Shown one piece after another: positions 1 to 9,015 of a DNA stretch of 64,000 nucleotides (position 1 is its first letter; each line of letters begins with the position of its first letter). The DNA comes from Gammaproteobacteria bacterium. GTDB taxonomy: Bacteria; Pseudomonadota; Gammaproteobacteria; Steroidobacterales; Steroidobacteraceae. The notes beneath the pieces are model-generated. The model worked only from the letters and a program-made list of their open reading frames with translations. It did no database searches and was not told the DNA's origin. Position numbers and translations under genes: made by a program. The stretch spans positions 1-64,000 of the forward strand of contig PKRE01000001.1 of the NCBI GenBank assembly GCA_017577615.1. The letters are read 5' to 3'.

Positions 1-285
1 TGCAGGCATCGATCAACTACACTCTAGTTCTGCGGGCATGTGCGCGACGCATAGTTGTGGATTCCGGGCAGGCATCGATCAACTACACTCGTGCACACCG
101 TGCCTGCGTGCGAACTGAGTTGTGGATTCCGGGCAGGCATCGATCAACTACACTCTTTGGATTGTCGCGCCAGTTCAGCTCGAGTTGTGGATTCCGGGCA
201 GGCATCGATCAACTACACTCAGATGTTCTTGAATCGCGGCTATCTCCGGGTTGTGGATTCCGGGCAGGCATCGATCAACTACACT
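1..285 (+). CRISPR. Type II-C CRISPR array (left end outside window)
   Basis: Four identical 36-bp repeats lie at 54-89, 119-154, 184-219 and 250-285. Each begins GTTGTGGATT and ends CAACTACACT. A partial repeat at 1-23 has one mismatch, at base 1. Spacers are 24-53, 90-118, 155-183 and 220-249 (29-30 bp, all different). The GTTGTRG start and CTACA end match type II-C repeats. The repeat strand is fixed by the tracrRNA anti-repeat at 4632-4667, which reads on + and so pairs with + strand repeat RNA. crRNAs are therefore made rightward, towards and opposite to the cas genes, as in Neisseria II-C loci. No Neisseria-style promoter inside the repeat is evident beyond a weak TACACT at its end. Confidence 0.97.
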
Positions 286-334
286 GGGACCGCGATAAGT
301 ATCTGAATTATAAGGACAAAGGAGGATTCCGAGC

Positions 335-667
335 TTAGAAAAAGCTGACTTGTTCAGGGGCACACTCCGTCGCTGCGCGGATTCGCCCATGGTAGACCTG
401 CATGCGCCCGAACTGGGCGTCTGTGATTGTGAGGAGCCTGACCTCCCCGTCTGCCGGAAGGTAACTCTTTACCCGCTCCATGTGCACCCCAGCGTTTTCC
501 TCGCTCGGGCAGTGGCGCGCATACACGGAGAATTGCAGCATCGTAAAGCCGTCTTTGAGCAGCTGCTTACGAAAGTCCGCGTATGCCTTGCGGGCCGCAG
601 GCGTGTCCGTCGGCAAGTCGAACATCGCGAAAACCCACATGGTCCGATAGCCGCCGTAGACCGTCAT
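335..667 (-). CDS. cas2: CRISPR-associated endonuclease Cas2
   Basis: Cas2 forms the Cas1-Cas2 integrase that inserts new spacers. The product is 110 residues from the ATG at 667. It has the ferredoxin-like core: MWVFAMFDLPTDT with the conserved Asp near the first strand, then QFSVYARHCPSEENA. The start at 667 gives an ATGA overlap with the cas1 stop, the usual coupling in this operon. A reading frame continues upstream but runs into cas1 with no Cas2 similarity. It is the last gene of cas9-cas1-cas2 and abuts the array about 50 bp away. No csn2 or cas4 is present, which fits subtype II-C. Confidence 0.93.
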   Translation of the reverse strand: MTVYGGYRTMWVFAMFDLPTDTPAARKAYADFRKQLLKDGFTMLQFSVYARHCPSEENAGVHMERVKSYLPADGEVRLLTITDAQFGRMQVYHGRIRAATECAPEQVSFF

Positions 668-1542
668 AATGCCGGGATAATGGGCTGTGTTCTCTCGCCG
701 GCTAAACACGCTCTGACCGTCGCCGCGTACTGATGCAGAGCCACCAAGAGCGGGCACCTTGAGTCCCCCATTCTCACTGGCCAGCTCAGGGACTCGAGAA
801 GCCTGGTCTTCGACTCGCGATTAAGCTCCAGCACGCCTTCGTCACTTAGCTCCCTGACTCGAAGGTCCACTAAGGGCCGAAGCGGCTCCACAAGATCGTC
901 AGCAAGCGCCATGCTGTTGTACTGATTACGGTGAAAAATCGAGAGCCCTGGATGCAGCCCGGCACCCACAATGGCACGAGCCGTCGCCGCTCGGACGACT
1001 GAGTACCCGTAGTTCAGCAATGTATTGATGCCCTCACTGCTTCTATCCCTGCGAAACCCCGAGCCAAACAGGCGAAGCCAGTAAGCTCGTGCTGCCTGCG
1101 CCTCTAGATTGCCTGCGTCGCCGCTGCGTACTCGCCGCGCCATCGCGAGCAGGCCTCTGTACTCCTCCCCGATGCTTCGCAATACTGCGGCCTGTCCTTC
1201 GATCTTCGCTCGTACGATTCTTTGCCAGAGCCTCTTCTTGCAGGAAGCGGAGGCCGTAATCTGTTGCCTAAGTATCTTTTGATGCAAGGAATGGCCAGAA
1301 ATAGGCAGAAGGAGAGCGCCCGGCACGTGTCTCTCATCGCACAATACAACGACCACATTCTCTTGCCAGCACGCTATCAATACTCCTTGCGTGCAGGTTA
1401 CGGCCCGATTATCGATGATCAAAACGCCCAGATCCTCGATCGGCACAGTCCCAGCCTGTCGTCCTTCCTGCTCAATCACAAGCTGTCTGTTCTTGACCGA
1501 TAGATAGCTAGGTTGTGATATCTCGACCGTCCTCTTAATCAT
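664..1542 (-). CDS. cas1: CRISPR-associated integrase Cas1
   Basis: This is the metal-dependent integrase subunit of spacer acquisition, about 292 residues from the ATG at 1542 (MIKRTVEISQ). The conserved metal-binding acidic/His set is visible: Glu in NLEAQAARAYW (about residue 147), His in GLHPGLSIFH (about 197) and Asp in LADDLVEP (about 215). The start overlaps the cas9 stop by 8 nt, which indicates translational coupling. A start seven codons further upstream (1563) is possible but lengthens the overlap and adds an unconserved MGRFRLQ. Length is typical for type II Cas1. Confidence 0.95.
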   Translation of the reverse strand: MIKRTVEISQPSYLSVKNRQLVIEQEGRQAGTVPIEDLGVLIIDNRAVTCTQGVLIACWQENVVVVLCDERHVPGALLLPISGHSLHQKILRQQITASASCKKRLWQRIVRAKIEGQAAVLRSIGEEYRGLLAMARRVRSGDAGNLEAQAARAYWLRLFGSGFRRDRSSEGINTLLNYGYSVVRAATARAIVGAGLHPGLSIFHRNQYNSMALADDLVEPLRPLVDLRVRELSDEGVLELNRESKTRLLESLSWPVRMGDSRCPLLVALHQYAATVRACLAGERTQPIIPAL

Positions 1543-4500
1543 TTGCAGTCGAAATCTGCCCAATCGGATCTACCGACAACTTTCGCACGATCAACGGTAA
1601 ACTCTTCGTGCTGACGACCAGTCCTTCCTCTCGCGCCTCTGTCGTTGCGGAGGCGTGATGACGCAGGTAAAACCGTCGATTTCCACCATCTAACTTCTGT
1701 ACACGATAGTAGTCGGTTCCACCGTCCTGATTCACTTCGACCATATCGTTAATTCCCAAGCTCATTAGAAACCTCCATCCTGCGGGCGCGGAGCGGTCAT
1801 AGACGGGCACATTCTTGCGTCGTGCACGTACGGCTGCCTCCATAGTCGTGACGAAGCGCATCTCTCGTTTGCCCGTGGAAGGATTCTCGAGTATTTCCAA
1901 GTGATGGTTGCTGCCGTATTTCAAAAACTTGAAGTCTCGTCCGTGCCGATCGCGGACCGCGAAAACGGAAGTGGGTCTGTGCTTAGCGAAGACTCTAACC
2001 TTCTTGATCGGCCTGAAGCCCGCGCCATCCTTCAAGAGGGGTAGATTCTCCGGGATGAATGCTTTCTTCGGATCATTGCCATGCCGATCAAGATGCTCCA
2101 AGACAATCTTCTTTATCTGTGGATCGACAATGTCCTTCGCGTGTTCTCTTTTGAACAAACCATTAAGCGGCTTCCGGTACACATACCGTCCATCTTTGCG
2201 ACAGCCGTATGCGGTCTCCTCGTGTAGCGCGCCCGCGATCTTCCGTGCCGCCGCGTGTGACACGACGATCTTCTCTATCGCTAGTTTCGCATCCTCTCTG
2301 AAGCTTGGCCAAGGAAGCCCTACCCGGAGACGATCCTTTAACGACCGCGAGCCCTGTTTCGACGACAGCTCCGAAAGCGTCTGTAAAAGGCGCCGCGTCG
2401 TCAATGCAATCACAAGAGCATCGACCGCGTGGTGTCTGTGATCTCTTCGTTCCTTTTCGTCTTCGCTGCTGGAGAGCAACGCGTTCAGTCCCCAATGATG
2501 GCGCAGGTCGGCCGTCAGCGCGCCGCGTGACACACATACCTCTACCCCCAGCTCTTTCAGATAACCGAGCGTCTCGCGGCAGATTAGTCGCGTATCGTTG
2601 AGCTGCCTGTTGATAAAGTCCTCGATCCCATCCAGCGACCTTCGCTCCATCCGGTCTCGCTTGGCTTTCGGCCACGATCTAATGCGCTGTAGCAATTGTC
2701 CCCATGCGTCCGCATCGCCACCAAGCACCTCCCACGGCGTTTGATTTCTCTTGACGTTGCGGTTGAAATCCGCCCAGCAGATCGTCTTATTCATGTAGCT
2801 ATCATCGAGCGTCCGGTGATACGGGAGGATGTGCTCGATATCGACCGCGTCTGAGAACAGCTCGTGTAAACTGATGGCCTTGCCGGTATACGGACAAACG
2901 CCACCACATTCCTTCCAAAGACGGTACTTCAGCTTGTCATCGTAGCTAGGATGCTCGACGCCCGTTATACGGATAACTTGCTCAGCCGCTTCCTGGTTCG
3001 CCTCGCGGTTGCGCTTGTTTTGTTTGTTGAGGGCCTTTTTTTGCTTTTTCGACAGCTTCATTTCTCGAGCCAGCTCGACGATGATCTGCGCAGGCTTGCC
3101 GTAGCGACGAATGACGGCATTGACGACACGGCGCACCTGATAGAGCGCTTTCTGGGCCACAGGATTGCGCACGTAGGGCGGCTCACCCAGCAGCGGCTTA
3201 TTAAGCTGAAGAACCTCGTACTTGTAGCCTGCCGCCTGCCGCGCCTCAGAGTAGATTGCGCCACGCTCCAAGTACGGCAACATCGCCCGAATGGCCTTCA
3301 AAGAATGATTGGTATAGCCGGGTTGCGGCTCCCAGGTACACAACAGGTACTGTTCTTCTCTACTGAGTTTCCAATGCTCGCGCAGTCTGCGGGCACGAGC
3401 CGTCAAATCGGAAATCGTGAGCAGATCCTCCACCAGCGACTGGCGCTCCGTGTCACTCATGCGACTCCATCGATCTCCCAACGCTTCTGAAAGCTCTATC
3501 CAGGTGAGATTGCCAATCAGCTTGTCTTTTGCCTCCTCCAAGTTGATACGCTCTCCCCTGTGAATTCCGAGCAGCTTGCGGACCCCACTCCAACTGAGCG
3601 ACTTCTTCTCGTGTAACGCATGAAACAGCTTTTGGCGCTCTTCCTGCGTGAGACGGCGCCACGCTCTGGTTTCTGGATTCTGAATCTCTATGTGATTGAT
3701 GTCCTGCCAGATTCGAAACTGCTGCGCCTCCAGGCGTGCTTTGGCCGTGCGCTTACGACCCGGCTCGAGGAGACACTTACCCACCAGGGACTTCTGTGAC
3801 TTCAGAGGTCTTTGGAAGAAGATGACCTGATGCACTTGGATCTTCAGATCATCCGTGAGAATAGGGTTGTATCGTGCCTGCGATTCCCAGATCATCTCGA
3901 ACTCGTCGAGATACATTTGGCGACTCGTGAATCTAGCCCGCTTGCGTGTGTGCCTATCCAATCGATAGAGGTACTCGCCCAGCGTCCGGCACCCAGATAC
4001 GTGAATCTCCTCCGACAGTTTCTTTATGCCATCCTTGACCTTTCCTAGATCCTCCGTGCTAGCGCTGGAGTTTGCTGCATCGTCGGTGTCATCGATCTGC
4101 GCCAGATAATCCGAGAACTCCTCCGCCAAATAGGCAACCAGGTGTGCTTTTCGATTTGACAGAAAGCCGCGTCGGGCGCACAGGTGCAGGAGGACTCTTC
4201 CAAGCTCGTAGGGCTGCAATGGCTCATCGAGCGCCTTCGTGCGCAGCTCGTACGGATCACCCAATGCGTTTAGGATGATCTCCGGTTTCGCATCATCGGC
4301 TGCAATCTCTGGGGGCAAAAGTCCGTACTTGATAAGCAGGTTCATCAGCTTGCGTTTGCGTCTAGCACGCCTCGCTAGCAGGCGCCTCAGCAAGCGTGCC
4401 GAACGTCGCGCAGCATTCTTCGGGGTCCTAGTCTTCGCATCGACGGCTTCCTGAAAGATCCGTACACCGCAATCACGGATGCCTACGGCTCGTCCAGTGG

Positions 4501-4591
4501 TCGGATCCGTATCGATGAGGGCCCACCCTATCGAGTTAGTTCCGATATCCAATCCAAGCACCATCGGAACGGTTACGGGCTTATGGTTCAT
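1535..4591 (-). CDS. cas9: Cas9 endonuclease, compact type II-C (1018 aa)
   Basis: RNA-guided DNA endonuclease. The split RuvC and HNH sites look intact: RuvC-I Asp15 in LGLDIGTNSIGW, RuvC-II Glu506 in IIVELAREM, HNH His587 in DIEHILPYH with Asn610, and RuvC-III HHAVDA at 720-725. An Arg-rich bridge helix covers about 60-85. At 1018 residues it is in the small II-C class (about 950-1100), far below SpCas9. A purine-rich GGGGAG lies about 8 nt before the ATG. The start codon touches the -35 hexamer of the divergent tracrRNA promoter, so any cas9 promoter must lie inside or beyond the tracrRNA gene on the opposite strand. First gene of cas9-cas1-cas2. Confidence 0.97.
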   Translation of the reverse strand: MNHKPVTVPMVLGLDIGTNSIGWALIDTDPTTGRAVGIRDCGVRIFQEAVDAKTRTPKNAARRSARLLRRLLARRARRKRKLMNLLIKYGLLPPEIAADDAKPEIILNALGDPYELRTKALDEPLQPYELGRVLLHLCARRGFLSNRKAHLVAYLAEEFSDYLAQIDDTDDAANSSASTEDLGKVKDGIKKLSEEIHVSGCRTLGEYLYRLDRHTRKRARFTSRQMYLDEFEMIWESQARYNPILTDDLKIQVHQVIFFQRPLKSQKSLVGKCLLEPGRKRTAKARLEAQQFRIWQDINHIEIQNPETRAWRRLTQEERQKLFHALHEKKSLSWSGVRKLLGIHRGERINLEEAKDKLIGNLTWIELSEALGDRWSRMSDTERQSLVEDLLTISDLTARARRLREHWKLSREEQYLLCTWEPQPGYTNHSLKAIRAMLPYLERGAIYSEARQAAGYKYEVLQLNKPLLGEPPYVRNPVAQKALYQVRRVVNAVIRRYGKPAQIIVELAREMKLSKKQKKALNKQNKRNREANQEAAEQVIRITGVEHPSYDDKLKYRLWKECGGVCPYTGKAISLHELFSDAVDIEHILPYHRTLDDSYMNKTICWADFNRNVKRNQTPWEVLGGDADAWGQLLQRIRSWPKAKRDRMERRSLDGIEDFINRQLNDTRLICRETLGYLKELGVEVCVSRGALTADLRHHWGLNALLSSSEDEKERRDHRHHAVDALVIALTTRRLLQTLSELSSKQGSRSLKDRLRVGLPWPSFREDAKLAIEKIVVSHAAARKIAGALHEETAYGCRKDGRYVYRKPLNGLFKREHAKDIVDPQIKKIVLEHLDRHGNDPKKAFIPENLPLLKDGAGFRPIKKVRVFAKHRPTSVFAVRDRHGRDFKFLKYGSNHHLEILENPSTGKREMRFVTTMEAAVRARRKNVPVYDRSAPAGWRFLMSLGINDMVEVNQDGGTDYYRVQKLDGGNRRFYLRHHASATTEAREEGLVVSTKSLPLIVRKLSVDPIGQISTAND

Positions 4592-4619
4592 TGCATTTCT
4601 CCCCGTCGATGCTTACAAT
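4591..4619 (+). promoter_or_regulatory. Predicted sigma-70 promoter of tracrRNA
   Basis: TTGCAT at 4591-4596 and TACAAT at 4614-4619 are separated by exactly 17 bp. Initiation would be near 4626, a few bases before the anti-repeat. The -35 hexamer begins on the last base of the divergent cas9 start codon. Confidence 0.65.
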
Positions 4620-4625
4620 TCCTTC

Positions 4626-4749
4626 TGCCTTGTGTAGTTGATCGATGCCTGCCTTGGTTTCCATAACAAGAAGGTGAAACCTTCGCAGGATATCCCGAAA
4701 GGGTAAACCGCACGCCTCCAGATCGACAGATCTGGGGGCGTATTGTTAT
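4626..4749 (+). ncRNA. tracrRNA
   Basis: The anti-repeat at 4632-4667 is the reverse complement of the array repeat. Its first 22 bases (4632-4653) match perfectly; the remainder has a one-base bulge and mismatches, and GTTGTGG still pairs with CCATAAC through one wobble. Next comes a small hairpin GAAGGT-GAA-ACCTTC (4670-4684), then CCCGAAAGGG (4694-4703), and a strong terminal hairpin at 4712-4741. Anti-repeat, nexus-like stem and terminal hairpin are the known II-C tracrRNA order. The 5' end is inferred from the promoter and the 3' end from the terminal hairpin. Divergent from cas9, 4.3 kb from the array. Confidence 0.9.
4712..4749 (+). terminator. Terminal hairpin of tracrRNA
   Basis: A 13-bp stem (4712-4724 with 4729-4741, one T-G wobble, loop GACA) is followed by ATTGTTAT, a short U-rich tail. 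It should end the tracrRNA and also form its 3' Cas9-binding hairpin. Confidence 0.7.
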
Positions 4750-5112
4750 CTAGCTTCACGAGCGGGTTAGATTGGATCGTTGAGATCGGGGGCGCGGCAC
4801 TACACCCTTCTGCAGCACTTGAGGAATATCTTAGGCGGCTCCGATCTCTCGCAATGGCACCAGACACCGCTAGCTGCTCATCACGAGCAGCCAGAGGCAA
4901 GAAACCGCGATGCTGCCTCTTCGCACCCGCCATGTAGATCCGTGGCCAGATGAGAGATCCCTAGTCTCCCGTCACCGGCTCTTCTAAATTGATCGCTGTT
5001 GCGAAGACTACGATTGTCGTGAGCTCTTGTCGATCTTCCGGAGACCTCGGTTACTCAGATAACTCAGTATTGGCCTTTTCTACGTATAGGGCTCGACGCA
5101 CCCACCTTCTCG
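4750..5112. other. Intergenic region, no gene recognised
   Basis: I find no convincing coding frame here. It should hold the cas9 promoter. A weak minus-strand candidate is TTGCGA (4854-4849), an 18-bp spacer and GATATT (4830-4825). A 7-bp hairpin GCTGCTC/GAGCAGC lies at 4873-4891, without a T run. Confidence 0.5.
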
Positions 5113-6711
5113 TTATGCCTTCGTGACTGAGGAAACAGCTCGTTCGCGGTTCCTACCCGCTAGCGCTGCACGCCGTGTCGCGCGAAATCGCAGACGCCGC
5201 CAGCCGACCACGATGCCAATGATCGAGAGAACGGTGCCGCCGAGCGAGAGCGTGATGACGACGATGTCCCACAGCGGGCGACGCTGCCACAACCACCAGA
5301 AATCGAAAGAATGCAAACCGTTGTAGAGCCAACGGTAGATTCGGTTGGTACGCGTGCTGCGCTCCACGATCTCGCCGGTCGCGGGATTCAAATAAAACCA
5401 CGTATGATCTGGATCGTCGAAACGAACGCGCACGACCGGCAACGGTTTCGCACGCCGCTCCGGACGACGCGAGTAATAGTAGTCGTCGTACTCGGTGAGG
5501 ATCTCCGAGGAGATCAGATGCGCATCGGGGAGCAGGGCTGTTGCTCGCTCGATCATGGATTTCACGCTTGGCCTTCTCACCGCTCGGTCGTTTGCCGAGA
5601 CCAGATATGTGCTCCCGGTGCGATCGGTGACGCGATAGAACGCCTGACCCGCGTAGTGATGTAGCACGGCCTCGATCGCATCTGCCGCGAAGCCAACCGG
5701 CAGCTCGAACTCGGTGGGCGTCAAGGATTTACCTGCGAAGACGAGCGATTCGGCAGTGTCGGGGCGTTGCGAAGGATTGAGCTTTAGCGGATTCATCGAC
5801 ATCAGGCCGCTGAAGATCCAGGTCAGGGTCACGACACCGAAAGCGATGCCGCTGAAGTAGTGCCAACGCATCAGCCCGCGATAAGGCACCCGGGGCTTGC
5901 CCGGTCGCGCACGAGGATTCCAGCGCAGCCATCCGATCCAGAGCCCCGAGATCGCGAGCAACACGCCAACGCCCGAGAGCAGATTCACGATCCATTCCCA
6001 CAGCAGCTGGTGCTTGCGGATGATGGTGGGGTAGATCCAGTGAATGACGGCTCCGAAACTGTTCAGCACACGCTCGAGCCGCTGGGTGTCGCGCACGACC
6101 TCTCCTGTGCGCGACGAGACATAGAGCACTGTGCCTGCATCGTCGTTCAAGGCAAAGCGCAAGAGCGGGCGGTGCTCGTCCAACGCCGCTGATACCGACC
6201 ATTGATCGACGTGGATCGTGCCCTCGTACTCGATCCCTGCCGGATCGACGCGCCAGCCGCTGCGCCCTGCGAAGTCGATGACCGCTGCACGCGCCTGTTC
6301 TTCGCTGACCTCACGCAACACCGTACCGTCGTCGGCAAACACGACGCGAGGTTGTGCACCGTTGTCGGGATGCACGACGTACGCAGGCCGTCGCAGAATC
6401 ATCGCAAGCCGCATTGAGCTAGGCGTACCGATCGGCGCTGCCGGATCGGATACGTCGAGCGTCTCGATGCGACTTTGCCGGCCGCGCGTGACGAAATCGC
6501 CCTGTCGAAGCCGTGCGACCGCCTCGGCCGGCTGCAGCCGGGCGGTCGTCAGGTCGAGCGGCATCGATCCTGCGAGCCGCTCTCGTTGCGTCAGCTCGGG
6601 AAAGCCGACGTACATCATGAAGAAGCCGCTCACGAACCACAGCACGAAGAGCAAGCACAGCGCGATACCTGCCCAGCGGTGAAACAGGTACAGCTGTCGC
6701 TTGAAGCTCAT
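5113..6711 (-). CDS. PepSY-domain inner-membrane protein (PiuB/FoxB-like)
   Basis: 532 residues with about four membrane segments: residues 12-35 (after HRWAGIALC), roughly 225-255, 275-300 and 485-510. Large periplasmic PepSY-type regions lie between them. Conserved His residues at the membrane edges (LYLFHRWAG, FGAVIHWIYP, MRWHYFSG) fit heme-binding PepSY-TM proteins, some of which reduce ferric siderophores. It starts 15 nt after the stop of the TonB receptor and is probably co-transcribed with it. Role inferred: periplasmic reduction or release of the metal chelate brought in by that receptor. Confidence 0.8.
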   Translation of the reverse strand: MSFKRQLYLFHRWAGIALCLLFVLWFVSGFFMMYVGFPELTQRERLAGSMPLDLTTARLQPAEAVARLRQGDFVTRGRQSRIETLDVSDPAAPIGTPSSMRLAMILRRPAYVVHPDNGAQPRVVFADDGTVLREVSEEQARAAVIDFAGRSGWRVDPAGIEYEGTIHVDQWSVSAALDEHRPLLRFALNDDAGTVLYVSSRTGEVVRDTQRLERVLNSFGAVIHWIYPTIIRKHQLLWEWIVNLLSGVGVLLAISGLWIGWLRWNPRARPGKPRVPYRGLMRWHYFSGIAFGVVTLTWIFSGLMSMNPLKLNPSQRPDTAESLVFAGKSLTPTEFELPVGFAADAIEAVLHHYAGQAFYRVTDRTGSTYLVSANDRAVRRPSVKSMIERATALLPDAHLISSEILTEYDDYYYSRRPERRAKPLPVVRVRFDDPDHTWFYLNPATGEIVERSTRTNRIYRWLYNGLHSFDFWWLWQRRPLWDIVVITLSLGGTVLSIIGIVVGWRRLRFRATRRAALAGRNRERAVSSVTKA

Positions 6712-6726
6712 GTGCGCTCCGGCTCG

Positions 6727-8874
6727 TCAGAACGACCTGGCGAACGACACTTCCACGCTGCGCGGCTCGCCTAAGAACACGAGGCCCGGCGCGTAGCCCG
6801 ACCAATCGGCATAAAGCTCGTCGGTGAGGTTGCGGCCACGCACCGTGATTGTCCCGACCGGCGAGCGCCATGCGATCGCCGCATCGACGACGGTGAAGGC
6901 ATCCACGCGGATGTCGTTGGCGTTCGATGTATAGAAAGCGCCGTTGTGACGCACGATGCCGGTGAAGGTGACCGGCCATGTGCGCGGAGCGTAGCTCACC
7001 ACGAGATCAATCAGCTGCTCCGGCACGTTGAGCGGGCGATTGCCGGATCGGTCCGCGCCACCGGCTTCGATGAGCTTGTCGAACTGCGCGGTGAGCAAGG
7101 TGCCACCGAGCTCGACAGTCAGCTCGTCGGTCGCCTTCCATTTCAGCGCCAGCTCGCCGCCTTTCGAGCTCTGACGCCCGCCTTGAATCGTGACAGCAGG
7201 GTTGTTCGGATCGCGTGTCACGATGTCGTCCTGACGAATGTCGAAGAGCGAAGCCGTCAGCTCGAGACGCGAGTCGAGGAACGACATCTTGGCGCCGACC
7301 TCGAAGGACTCGCCGGTGGAGACGTCGAAGGAGGCATTGGTCGCGTTCATGAAGAGCAAGCTGCTCACCGGCAACGCCGCGCTCGTGAACTGTGCGAACA
7401 GCTGCTTGTCGGGCCGTACGCTATAAACCGCACCGACGCGCCACGTGACCGGGTCGTAGTCCTGCCCGTACGACGAGCCGATATCTGTGTTCACATCGAG
7501 CACGCGGCGGTCGAGCTCGAATGTATCGAGCCGCACGCCGCCGACCAGCAATAGCTTGGGCGTCAGATTCAGCGCGTTCTCTGCGAACACAGCGACTGCC
7601 TTCACCTCTGCAGTCACGTTCTGTCGCGTGGCGAAGTTGGCGGGCGTATCGGCGAGGAACCGCCCTCGCACAGGCGCAAACGGATCGACGGCGCCTGCAT
7701 TGCCAAAGCGTCGCAGCGTGAAGAAATCCGTCTCGCCGATCTCGAAGCCGGCTACGAGGCGATTGCGTCGCCCGGCGAGCATGCCGTCGAACGCCGCATG
7801 GATGCGCTGACTCCAGTAGTCGTGGTCGTGCGTGATGATCGTCGCGCCGCGATCGATGAGCCCGGTCGCAGGATTGAAACGATACTCGTCGGCATCGAGC
7901 CAATGGCGATCGGATCGATACCAGCTCGAGTCGCTCACGATGCGCCACCGATCGCTGAGCCGATAGTCGAGCCGCGCGCGCAGCCACGTCGTCTCCGAGC
8001 CCATGTCGCCATCGGTGACGTTGAAGTTGAGTCGGCGCATCGACTTGTCCAGCACGAGGCCGGCGCGCCCCGAGACCAGAGAGGACGGCTTGCGCGCAAT
8101 CTCCGCAGAGACGAGCGGTGTGCCGTAGTACGCGGTCGAGAGCTCGTCTTCGAAGCGATCGACCGAGAGAAGGATCGACAGCGTATCGGTCGGCTCGAGA
8201 AGCAACGCGATGCGTCCGGCACGACTCTCGGAATCTGTGTCGTCGACCCAACCGCCGGAGCGGGAGAGCGATGCGTTGCTGCGCACGGCTGCACGCTCTC
8301 CAAGCGGCACGTTGATGTCGCCAGCGACACGCATCGTGTCGTGGCTGCCGTAGCTGGCGAAGACTTGCGAGGCGAGCCGCTCCGTATGAGGACGACGTGG
8401 CACGAAATTGATGGCGCCGGCGAGCGCACCTTCACCGGAAGTCACAGAGGCCGGGCCCTTGATCACTTCGATGCGCTCGAAGCTCCAAGCATCCCAGTTG
8501 CGTACGCCGACATCGGAGTTGGCCATGCGCACGCCGTCGTAGAGGTAGTTGATCGCCCGGTGGAAGCCGCGCATCGACGCAGCGCCGATGGAGCCTGGCA
8601 GGTTGCCTGATGTGAGACCGGGCGCTGCATTCATCGCCTCGAGAGCAGTGCGGACGCCGCGAATCTGAAAATCCTCTTGCGTCACGACATCGACGACGGC
8701 CGGCGTCTCGCGAATGCTGAGACCGAGCCGGCTGCCTACTTCGGTTTCCGACGCACGGATGCGCTCGCCCGTGACGATGACGCCATCGTGGCGTTCCTGT
8801 GCACAAGCCATCGTTGCAGTAGTCGCAAGCGCCGTGGCGACTGCCGCGGAAAGTAAGAAATTCAACTTGTTCAT
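6727..8874 (-). CDS. TonB-dependent outer-membrane receptor
   Basis: 715 residues from the ATG at 8874 (MNKLNFLLSAAV, a signal peptide ending about ACAQ). The upstream extension to 8958 is Arg-rich and unlike a signal peptide. An AGGAC element precedes the chosen start. The plug domain follows (ETPAVVDVVTQEDF, IEVIKGPASVTSGEGALAGAINF), then a beta-barrel ending in a terminal Phe (EVSFARSF), the usual outer-membrane insertion signal. The plug resembles siderophore-type receptors, but the ligand cannot be named. Neighbours are a His-rich DUF2946 protein upstream and a PepSY membrane protein downstream, all on the minus strand, suggesting metal-chelate uptake. Confidence 0.9.
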   Translation of the reverse strand: MNKLNFLLSAAVATALATTATMACAQERHDGVIVTGERIRASETEVGSRLGLSIRETPAVVDVVTQEDFQIRGVRTALEAMNAAPGLTSGNLPGSIGAASMRGFHRAINYLYDGVRMANSDVGVRNWDAWSFERIEVIKGPASVTSGEGALAGAINFVPRRPHTERLASQVFASYGSHDTMRVAGDINVPLGERAAVRSNASLSRSGGWVDDTDSESRAGRIALLLEPTDTLSILLSVDRFEDELSTAYYGTPLVSAEIARKPSSLVSGRAGLVLDKSMRRLNFNVTDGDMGSETTWLRARLDYRLSDRWRIVSDSSWYRSDRHWLDADEYRFNPATGLIDRGATIITHDHDYWSQRIHAAFDGMLAGRRNRLVAGFEIGETDFFTLRRFGNAGAVDPFAPVRGRFLADTPANFATRQNVTAEVKAVAVFAENALNLTPKLLLVGGVRLDTFELDRRVLDVNTDIGSSYGQDYDPVTWRVGAVYSVRPDKQLFAQFTSAALPVSSLLFMNATNASFDVSTGESFEVGAKMSFLDSRLELTASLFDIRQDDIVTRDPNNPAVTIQGGRQSSKGGELALKWKATDELTVELGGTLLTAQFDKLIEAGGADRSGNRPLNVPEQLIDLVVSYAPRTWPVTFTGIVRHNGAFYTSNANDIRVDAFTVVDAAIAWRSPVGTITVRGRNLTDELYADWSGYAPGLVFLGEPRSVEVSFARSF

Positions 8875-9015
8875 AGACGCTGTCCTGACCACGCGTCCCG
8901 AGCGTCGAGACGCGTCGACGAAAACCACGCGCTCGCGCGAACGCTCGCGAACGCGCACACGTACACGAGCGCTCGAGCGTTCGAGCGCAAGCCCTCTAGA
9001 GTGTGGAAGTGAAAA

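Noticed and set aside
319..336. Possible degenerate CRISPR repeat next to cas2
   Set aside because: GGAGGATTCCGAGC resembles the repeat start over about 10 bases only, and the rest does not match. Chance cannot be excluded.
4873..4891. 7-bp hairpin downstream of tracrRNA as a second terminator
   Set aside because: No T run follows on either strand and the tracrRNA already has a strong terminal hairpin.
7421..8251. 276-codon frame inside the TonB receptor, and a similar 316-codon one at 10788-11738
   Set aside because: Out-of-frame or antisense copies of receptor coding sequence with low-complexity Arg-rich products.
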